DNA of 64,000 nt from Tetraselmis striata (lineage: Eukaryota > Chlorophyta > Chlorodendrophyceae > Chlorodendrales > Chlorodendraceae), in contig VCJN01000273.1 in NCBI GenBank assembly GCA_006384855.1, forward strand, positions 1-64,000, in the 5' to 3' direction. Positions 55,487 to 64,000 of the stretch are shown here, piece after piece (position 1 is the first letter of the stretch; each line of letters begins with the position of its first letter). Under the pieces are notes generated by a model. The model saw nothing but the letters and a program-made list of their open reading frames with translations, made no database searches and was not told where the DNA came from. The position numbers and the translations under genes were made by a program.

Positions 55487-58400
55487 ATGCCCCAACTAAG
55501 TGCGAACGCCGAGTCGGCGCGGAACCCCCAGGCCCGGAAGCCCCTCTGCGTGCACTATCAGAATGGGGAGTGCATCTACGGACGCAAATGCAGGAAGTTT
55601 CACCCCACAGCCTGTTGCCGAGACGAGCTGAAGCGGCGCGGATCGTGCGCGAGGGGGGCCGGTGAGTGCACCTTCTCGCACAACTTGTCCGACCTGGACA
55701 GCCACGACAACCAGCGCCAGAAGCGCCCCGGCAGCAGTGCGGCACCTGGCTCAGATACCTCCGGCAGCGACATGACACGTGGATCGGCCCGGCCTGGCCA
55801 GGGACACGTCTCGATGAAGCCAGCGGGAAATAAGATCTCCACGCCGGACGACGTGTGCCTCAACTTCCAGGTCGGCAAATGCAACCAGGGCGCGTCGTGC
55901 CCGCACTTTCACCCGCAGACACCGTGCATGTATGAGTTCGCCAAGCCTGGGAGCTGCTTGAAGGGGCCGTATGTGTGCACTTTCTCCCACAACCCGCTGA
56001 CCCTTCACGTCCAGACGACGTCGCACATTCGCCCACCAACCCAGTTTGCTACGGTCGAGCAACAGCTCCAGCATCTCGCGGTCTACACCCCCTCCGCTTC
56101 CTCCGCCAGCGACATTGCCAGCAGTGCGCCGGATGTTGTCCCGGTGTGCCGCAACTTCCAGAAAGGGACCTGCAAGCTGAACAACTGCGCTCGGTACCAT
56201 CCGCCGCCCACAAAGATCTGCCCCTTCTTCGACCCCAAGCAGCCATCAGGCTCTTGCAAGAGCGGCCTCGACTGCAGATTCTCTCACAACGTCCAGCCTG
56301 GGCCGGGCCCTACCCCTGGCCGCCGCCCCAACTTGAAGCCTGTCGATATCACCTATCGCCCGAGGGGCATCAACCTATTTTGGATGAAAGCCGCCAATTC
56401 TGCGGGAAACAGCCGGAAGCTGGGACAAGCCGCTGCCAAGAAGCTTGTGACGCTGGATGCGCTGAGCGGCAAGGCGGGACAAATGGGTGTGGACCTCATG
56501 GCCGGCTCCTACAACTCCAAGAAGAAGTGGTCCCAGGACCGGGAGGCCCCACCGCTCACCATCAGGCTGCGGGGCCCGCTTAATGAGGTGCAGCAGCTTG
56601 AGGCCATCCTGAAGGAGCAGGAGGCCATTCTCGATAAGCTGCCTAAGCACAAGGCAAGCTGGATGTTCGCGGACCACCCCTGGGCGGAGAAGCTCTGGAG
56701 TACCAACCAGCACGAGTTTCAGGCAATTTTGGACAAGGAGGCCAACAACGTCCACGCTTGGTGGGATCCTGTGACTTCTGCCGCAGACGGTAACGGCAAG
56801 TCTGCTGGCAAGGCAACAACAGGGAGCCGTGTGTCCACCGGCAAGAAGGTGCAGAGGGAGGTGGCGGAGGCCCGGGTGATGAGCTTGGCGCTCACCAAGA
56901 TCAAGCAGACGGAGCTGCAGGTGGTATACACACCCAACATCGTCAGCGCCGACGCGGATGCCATCATCATCAGGTGAAGTTCCCAATTGTGCCTCAGTTG
57001 ATGCTGGCCAGGAGCGCTGTGATGCGGGCGCATTGGCGCATGGCATTGCACCAGTCATTGCGCCATGGCAGGCGCGGAATTCCCAGGCATGTCCGCCCAT
57101 CGGGTCAGCCCGATTGTAATCGTGTCTGACCATTCCTGGTGCGTCTGCAGCTGCGGGCCATACATGGCCATGGAGGACGGCGTGGCTCAGGACATCTCCG
57201 ATTGGTACACTTCCTCCAAGACTACGGCCGAGGCGGCCAAGACCGCAAAGTATGGCGTGGGCCCAATGCCGGAGTGCGGGGTAAGTTCACCACTCAGAAG
57301 GTTATCGCGAAGTACTATCACCCATCCTTCGTGTGACCTACACCTCAAACCCCATAACTAGCCGGATAGGCTGCCAGCATGCCAATTCCCCTTGCAGTTA
57401 TACACCTGAGCCCGTGCAACCACTGTGCTCGCAGTTTGTGCCAGTGGAGCTCCAAGGAAACAAGGCCGCCCCGCCCATGATCATCTGCACCTACATTCCC
57501 ACCGCAGGCAAGGACGAGGCCAAGAATGAGACCAAGCTGAATGACGCCATACGGCAGGTGTTCCAGTTCCTGGCGGAGCGAAACAACTCGGGCGATCCAA
57601 AAGCCAGGAAGATCCGGACGGTGGCGATGCCGCTGCTGGGGACTGGGCGCTACGGGCACGCCGCCAAGACGGCTGCACGCGCCTTCCTGTGCGAGATTCT
57701 GCGGCAGCTGCCCAACAGCGGCATCAAGCGCGTGCAGTTCATGGACCAGCGAGTGGAGCCCCTGGAGGCGCTGAAGTGGGAGCTGCAGCAGCATGATGCG
57801 GGTTGCACGACGTCGGACCTCCCTATCACGAAGGTCATCGTCCCGGGATGGTAAGCACCCAACTTGTGCCCCTCTCAGTAGCGATATACTAGGTCACAAG
57901 AGGGCGTATTTTATTTACAGGTGCAAATACTGGTTTTTACCCGTACAAATGTGGGTACATTGCCATGATTACAGTTGTGGGTACAACGGTGCAATTCGTG
58001 GGTACATCTGATTGCATTCGTTGGTTAGTACAAATGCCGAAGTTTGACTGGGTTTACATCAATGCATAGAAATAGACGTGTTGCGATACAATGCTATTTA
58101 TTTATACAATATCTTTATTCCGGAAATAATGTTTTCATATGGTTTCGATTAATACAGGAATTAATTTCACATTACAGCACGTACCATTCCGCGGTACAGC
58201 GAAACTCGGGGGCGCGACAGTTGCGCGTCGCGGGCGTGTTTCTTATCCGCACCCCCAAGCGTAATTACATCGGATGATTGCGCACCAACAAAATCCCGGC
58301 AAAATACCTAAATTTGCAAATAAAATCAAAACATCGTACAAACAAACCGAATTTGCCAATCATAATATTTGCACTCGCAATAACAGTATGAACGCAACCA

Positions 58401-60016
58401 TGCATATCCTCTGCCTGTCCCTCAATCATTCACGCTGGGCGTTGGTATGCAAAAAAGATGGAACGGGATTCCAGCGCTTCCTTCGTGGCTCAACAATGCT
58501 AAAAGCGTGGTTGCCATTATTGCTCAGGTACTACTACGTGGCCAGGGTGGAGGGTGGCAGCACCCAGAATTGGGACTTTGCCACGGCCTCCGCCAAGCAC
58601 TGCTGCGACGACGACGCAAACGGCGGCTGGTTTCTCTTGTTTCCTGACGTTCAGGAACGCGTCGAGGCGGCGTACCAGCGCTACGCCAAGGCGCCCACTC
58701 TGCCGGGGGCGTCATCGTTCGGCCAGGCCGTGCCCGCGCTGCCCGTCGGGCTCCCCGACAGCATGACGATGCCGCCGAGCCCCGTCGTCTCCTTCAACAT
58801 CGACAACCCCAAGTACGAGGACGGCGTGGTTTACGAGATCCGTTTTGACGCCTCCCCCATGACGCAGCGGAACACCAAGACCGGCTTTGAGCGGAGGGTC
58901 ATGCGCAAGCCCAAGTCGTATACGTGGAAGAAGCCCGACACGGCGACCATCGAGAAGATCCTAAAAAACAAGGCGAGCCGCGCCACTGCCAAGACATCTG
59001 CCGCCGACCTGGGGCCGGCTGGGGTCTGCGCGGGGCGGGCGGTGGTGGGTGTCAGCTACTTGGCGCTGGACAAGACCTCCGCCGAGGATGGCGCCCGAGT
59101 CGCTCGATCCGAAATCTCATCAAAGTTCAAGGTGCAGTCGTTGTGCATCCCCCTGCCGGACCACGCGCTGTCGGGGCAGGAGGAGGATGAGGTGCGCGGC
59201 ATGCTGGCGCAGCTGCCGGTGAAGGTCGAGGTGCGGTCGTTTGCCAAGTCGTCCAACATCCAGCTCACTGGGCTGGCTGCCGACATGGATGCGGCCAAGG
59301 AAAAGATTGTCGAGAGCCGCCTGTACCAGGTCAACAGCAAGTACACTTTCCCGGACACCTGGAGCTCGAGCGCAACCAGCCACAACGCGGTCGTGGACGT
59401 CGACAGTACGAGCGCCGAGTTCCACAGCGTCGCCGCCAAGTTTGCGAAGGACCTGCCCGACGCAGCCGTGAGCCGTGTGCAGCGCGTGGAGAACGTGCTG
59501 CTGTACAAGGCTTATCAGGGCAACGCCCGAATCCTGCACGAGCGCTACTCCGTCAACGGGCAGCGCCTCTACGGCGACGAGGAGCTGACCAAGGAGCTGT
59601 GGCACGGGACGTCGCTGACGGCCCCGGAAGTTGTCGTCCTGAGCTCGTACGGCACCGAGAGATGCCACAGTAACGATAAGTGCATGTGGGGGCAGGGCAA
59701 CTACTTCAGCACCACGGCCACGTATGTCAACAATGGCTATGCCCACTCGCTTCCGGCCGAAGGTCTAAAGCAGATGGTCCTGTTCGAGGTGATGGTAGGC
59801 CTGTCCTGCAACACCGACTCCGACAGAAGCATCAAGAAGCCGCCGCCGGTGCCCGCTGATCACGACGTGATGCGCCTATTTGGCTCCGCCGCGCCGCCCA
59901 ACCTGTCCTACGATTCGGTCACCGGCGTCACTATGGGCACGCGCGTATACATCACCTACTCGACCGGGGTGGCCCAGCAGTACCCGCGCTACATCGTCAC
60001 CTACAAGCCTGCCTGA
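55487..60016 (+). CDS. CCCH zinc-finger / macro-like / WWE-like / PARP ADP-ribosyltransferase, 4 exons, about 1173 aa
   Basis: The protein is predicted to bind RNA and to ADP-ribosylate targets using NAD+. Exons: 55487-56973, 57151-57280, 57435-57850, 58528-60016; phases agree. Six CCCH fingers in three pairs fill residues 20-275, e.g. CVHYQNGECIYGRKCRKFH, CLNFQVGKCNQGASCPHFH and CRNFQKGTCKLNNCARYH, each pair closing in TFSHN or RFSHN. A macro-like fold spans about 470-640 (ELQVVYTPNIVSADADAIII, later MPLLGTGRYGHAAKTAA). A WWE-like region follows (about 679-800: WFLLF, YEIRFDASPMTQRNTKTG). The ART domain (about 985-1173) has ELWHGTS with the catalytic His, GNYFSTTATY, and TRVYITYSTGVAQQYPRYIV; the usual Glu before the penultimate strand is absent, favouring mono-ADP-ribosylation. 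Donors are GTAAG or GTGAAG, unlike the neighbours. The nearest known architecture is PARP12/13. Confidence 0.92.
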
Positions 60017-60382
60017 TTGTATCGGCAGTCACTGCCCGGTTATGCCAACAGGTCGAGAGCGAAATGGGAACATGCGATGTCCCTGGGGTCGAAATCACCC
60101 CCAACAGCCAACCCCCCCCCCCCCCCCCCCCCCCCAAGCATACGAACCCAATCTTCCCGATGAAGTCAAACCTCGTGTTGCTGCTATAAATGTAAGAGAA
60201 CCACAAATAATACAATACGAACGTACTCACGCTGCCCACCAATCAACCCGTAGCACAATCAGAGCACGTCATCCCACGTGTAGCTGCGTCCCCTTATTAC
60301 ACTCTGAGAACTATGCAGCGCCTGGACCATCATGGCTGCCCGGACAGGATGGCTCTCATGCGCCGCATGGGGTGCATCCCCC

Positions 60383-60414
<32 letters not shown>

Positions 60415-60944
60415 TACACAATGCGCAGCCTCGCCGCAAACGCTCACTAATTACAATAAGGGCTGAATGTATACAAATATATGTATATATGTGTATACCT
60501 TTGTACACTTTGAGTTTGTCACATCCAGACAAAAGCGCAGGCCCAAGGCTGCAGCCGCATGCAGGAGCACGCTGGGCGCACAACTATCTTCACCCCGCTC
60601 CCCATCAGCCCCCGCATCACACACAGATTACTCCCCCCCCCCCCCCCCTCTGCCGGATTTCTGGTATATGTGGCCAGTGATCAACTGCGCGCCCGCGAAC
60701 AATGCACAATACTGCGCTCTGTTAACATCTTTGCAGTGTTTTTTGGGCGCATCGTTGTCTTGCTCTAAATAGCAGCTCAATGATGCCGTCAGTGCCACGT
60801 CATCATCCGTAAGTACTAGCGTGTAGGTGGCGAACATTTTTAAACGGCGGTGCCTACGGGCGTGTTTTGCCACCCTACTAGCGCTTTCATTCTGTTCTAT
60901 TGCATTCTGCTATAATTCTATACTCGTTTTTGTTATTGCTTAAG
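60017..60944. other. Region downstream of the PARP gene
   Basis: Three poly(C) runs (60112-60135, 60378-60400, 60634-60649), a short (CA)n stretch and no coding homology. It probably includes the PARP 3' UTR. Confidence 0.5.
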
Positions 60945-61340
60945 TTCCATAGTAATAGACTGTTAAGGATTACGTAATCCTTCATGTCTAGTGCACTTGA
61001 TCATACGGCATTTGCAACCCTTACGAAACACGATCAGTAATCTCTACCAGTATGCATAAACAAGGAGATGCATACGCGTCGTCTTCGCTGCTGTTATGCT
61101 GTATAAGGATTACCTAAGGCGTAAAAGGAACGTGCAATCCTTGCCAGTATGATTAATGCCATCCTATGGTGGTGCATCCGTCCGCATCCGTAGTGCATCC
61201 GTTCCTGTATCGCTACATGATTTCAAAAGCACGAATACTTAATACTATCCTCCTGAATAAACGGACAGTACAAACTCAAACGATTATTCCGAAATCAATT
61301 CACCATACGACTGATGTTTCCGTCAGTTTTATTTCAAAAA
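60945..61340 (-). repeat. 420-bp TAAGGATTAC repeat, inverted copy
   Basis: The reverse complement of 60945-61340 matches the units at 5800-6690, sharing GAAACTGACGGA-like, TTTGAGTTTGTA and GTTTATTCAGGA phrases plus TAAGGATTACGTAATCCTT. Confidence 0.75.
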
Positions 61341-61837
61341 CTCCAAACTATCACCACATTATCTCTTTTATTCTATTCTTTTGCCGAGCTCCCATCCTAA
61401 TAGGGTGCATAGTTAGTATTCCAATTGCTGCTAATCAAAAGACATCAGTCGTTGCCAATCGCCTAGTATAAACATTCCGGTGAGAATGGAGAATGTGTGG
61501 AGATGCCACCGTACTAGTACAGACCACAACCACAGCTCTCGAAATGTCGACACTGGCAACGATAACAGACGCCAGCCCCTTGGCATGATAGCGGCACGGA
61601 AAGAAGTGCGTGAAGCTCAAACATGGGCCGCTGGGCCACATGGCCTGCCATGGGCTTATTGCTGAGCGGCCCCGGCCTCGCTGTGCCGGCGCCCAGTTCT
61701 GGGGCATCCGAAAGGTGGGGCTGCTGGTGGGGGTGCTCTTCACTTTAAAACCCTAATAAAAAGGGCACATCAGGGTCAGCCGAGCAAGGCGATGTTCCAG
61801 GGAAGCGTCCGTCCATCTCACCAAAGGCTGACGTGCG
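61341..61837. other. Intergenic region before the ABCG 3' end
   Basis: No supported gene. AAAACCCTAATAAAAAGGG lies near 61745. It should hold the 3' UTR of the minus-strand ABC transporter gene. Confidence 0.4.
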
Positions 61838-63020
61838 CTATTTGGCGCTGAGCTGGCGGTGACCACTCCAGCGGTAGCGCGCGTAGCGCAGCCACATGCT
61901 GAGGGCCGACAGCAGCCAGAGGCACACAGTCAGCGCGTTGAGCAAAATGATGTTGCGGACAAGGTTGTCGCTGTCCATGCCGAGCTGCTCAATGACGCCG
62001 TTGCCGTCCAGCACGATGTCCAGCTCGATGTCGCCCAGCCTGGGGATGATCTCCTGCCCGTCGAGCTCGTTGGCGAGCAGCGCCTCAAAGGCGTAGTAGA
62101 ATATGGAGAGGTACGACAGCCAGGACACTGCCTGGAGGCAGGTAGGGGGCAAAATCGGAGTTAGTACGCTCGGCACCATGCGCACAAATTTTCCGGATTC
62201 TCAGGCGGTTTTAGGGCTTAGGGACTACAACCTTAAACCCTGAATCCTAAAACGTCAGATCACATCGCAGCAAGGTGCCAGTCGGGGCAAGGTGCTGCAT
62301 AAGTTCACGGTTTGGGGGGGGGGGGGGGGCAGGGTGCAAGCTCTGCAAGTCTGCCTCACGCGAGGACGGAAACACCGTTCTCGGTATCAACACACGCTCC
62401 TGGCAGAAACTTGGAGTTCTCACCTCACCCCCCCCCCCCCCCCCCCTTTACCATGGCCGGCCGCGGGTCGGTCGCGGGACTGGAGAACCTAAAATCCGAA
62501 TATACACGTATGCATGCGCGTGTGCGCGAGTATTCATGTGTCTTCGCCTGCCATGGAGCCCTCTTCTATCCGAGTGGGTAGTGGAGTGGGCGCGCGGGCG
62601 TGCCTCGGGCATGACTGCGAGGTTGGCGATGAGGCCGCCGAAGAGCATTGAGATGAGGAGCACCACGATGATGAGCAGGTTGGCGGTGCCGGGCGTGTCG
62701 GATACGGTGCAGAGGAAGAGCGAGAGCAGGCCGGCGGCGGCGGAGAAGGTGGGGACGACGCCCAGGAAGATGGCGACGTACGCGGGCGAGTGGTTGAGGC
62801 CCATGAGGAAGTAGAAGGGCAGCGAGAGCAGGAGCGCGGGCAGCACGCGCAGGAGCGCCGCCTCGATGACGCCCTTGGTGAGCGCGTACGTGGCGGGGCT
62901 GTAGTGCCCGCCCAGTGCCTCGTTGCGCAGGACCGCGCTCTCCGTGAACACGACGTCCACGGTGGAGAGCGACGCCAGGCCCAGGAACACGAGCACAAAG
63001 AAGAGCGCGCCGTTGCGGTT
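61838..63020 (-). CDS. ABCG half-transporter, C-terminal membrane domain (partial, 5' part outside window)
   Basis: ABCG (White-type) half-transporters dimerise to export lipids, sterols or other compounds using ATP. Two exons are visible: 62604-63020 (139 codons) and 61838-62131 (98 codons with stop). The first reads NRNGALFFVLVFLGLASLST, then GHYSPATYALTKGVIEAAL, LPALLLSLPFYFLMGLNH and SMLFGGLIANLAVMP; the second reads WLSYLSIFYYAFEALLANEL, with the last helix NIILLNALTVCLWLLSALSM. These are ABC2-type membrane-domain signatures. The join uses a GC donor (GAG|GCACGC) and keeps phase. The nucleotide-binding domain would be encoded beyond 64000. The upstream intron contains poly(C) in the sense direction and a 420-bp repeat copy. 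Confidence 0.87.
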
Positions 63021-63754
63021 CTGCACCCCACTTGGGGGGGGGGGGGGGGGGGGGGGGACGGGGTTTTAGTTTTTTTACAGTTTAAGCCCCTGACTTCCCC
63101 CAGAATCCTAAACCTCAACAAAAATCCTAGTTATCTCGAAACCCTAAAGCACCTGTAAACCCTATAACATATACAATCCTCTTCTGAATAAAATGCTGGG
63201 CCCCACCCTGGCCCCATTGGTAGATGACTCGACAAACCCCTGCATTCATCCCATCCCTGGTTGCTAACAATGACGGCGCAGAGGACGGGGAGCGTGCGGC
63301 AGATGGTTTCGGAGCAGCAACCCAACCACGCCGCACACTTTGTCCCTCCCATGCCGCGGACTCTCGATGGGGACGGGACTGCCCATTCACGGCCCGCCTC
63401 AAACCAACTGCTTTCTGGCCATGTGATTTCGGAGCAGATTCCGGAAATGGGTGTGTCCTCAGGGTGTGTCGGGCGTCGGTACACCGGTGACATAAACCCG
63501 CGTCCATCCACAAGGTCTCACCAAATCGGGCGTCCACCATGCAACCGATAGTAACCTTTGCCACAGTTCCACCGAAGTTTGGGTGACATTCGGCTTGTAC
63601 TGGCGGGCAGGATGGGGCGTGTTTACTGTTGTCTGATATCACCGTGCCGGCACCCATAGACAAATAAGGTGGGAAACAGCAGTGAATGTATTCTATCAGC
63701 CAACAGGCTACCCAGTCTATTAGGATGGGAGTTCGGCAATTAGAAATAGAATAG

Positions 63755-64000
63755 AATGAGAAATTGTGTTGATTGAAATTGGGAGTACTTTGTTGGAAAA
63801 CTTACGGATAAGTCTTAGTTATATTGCGAATTGATTTCGGAGAACTCAAAGTACATTGTATTTTGAGTTTGAATTGCCCATGTAATTTGGGAGAAGTATA
63901 CATGCATTGTTTGAAAGCAGATAGCGATATAGGAATGTGGACCGATGTACAACGATAACTTAATGTTACTCATACATACCACCGGCAACGATTATGAGTA
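63755..64000 (+). repeat. 420-bp TAAGGATTAC repeat, partial copy at the window edge
   Basis: Shares ACTTACGGATAAGTCTTAG, AACTCAAAGTACATTGTA and TACATGCATTGTTTGAAA with the units at 5800-6690. It is cut by the end of the window and lies in the ABCG upstream intron. Confidence 0.75.

Noticed and set aside
57281-57336. Continuing PARP exon 2 through GKFTTQKVIAKYYHPSF
   Set aside because: It is in a different frame, and the only bridging intron would be 17 bp. GTAAGT at 57281 joined to the acceptor at 57434 keeps phase.
63127-63663. Minus-strand frame as a further ABCG exon
   Set aside because: It has no ABC transporter motif (Walker A, signature, Walker B) and no hydrophobic helix. The sequence looks intronic and leads into a repeat.

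Overview
This is nuclear DNA from a GC-rich, intron-rich photosynthetic protist, probably a microalga; the sequence does not fix the lineage. Every host gene is split into short exons. Just over half of the mapped introns of four host genes open with GTGCG, and many introns carry runs of 15 to 35 C on the coding strand. One methyltransferase has a two-part plastid/thylakoid leader, which implies a plastid. KDZ-type DNA transposons fit an algal or fungal-like mobilome. No rRNA, complete tRNA or CRISPR array was found.

Six host genes could be reconstructed with consistent reading phase: TFIID subunit TAF8 (321-5450, +); a MATE family transporter (8162-13706, -); a plastid-targeted PRMT-like methyltransferase (29408-32828, +); an uncharacterised multi-pass membrane protein (33322-36339, -); a large ADP-ribosyltransferase joining six CCCH zinc fingers, a macro-like domain, a WWE-like domain and a PARP catalytic domain (55487-60016, +); and the C-terminal end of an ABCG half-transporter (61838-63020, -, 5' part outside the window). 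They do not form an operon or an obvious pathway.

Between them lie mobile elements. A 13.7-kb KDZ (Kyakuja-Dileera-Zisupton) transposon (13858-27523) has about 111-bp inverted ends, a 16-bp flanking direct repeat, a multi-exon transposase with the expected catalytic residues, a satellite-like core and two further coding blocks of unknown role. A Ty1/copia fossil (about 36804-42234) is followed by a decayed second KDZ element (42400-44400), Ty3/gypsy fossil fragments (45170-46930 and 48806-49160), and a 4-kb palindromic KDZ derivative (50343-54331). A 420-bp repeat containing TAAGGATTAC, a 261-bp dispersed repeat and a 0.9-kb element with perfect 22-bp inverted ends complete the repeat set.

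The observations most worth following are the CCCH-macro-WWE-PARP fusion, the apparent thylakoid-lumen PRMT-like enzyme, the palindrome pairs found in most introns of the KDZ transposase gene, and the bias of poly(C) runs to the sense strand of introns.
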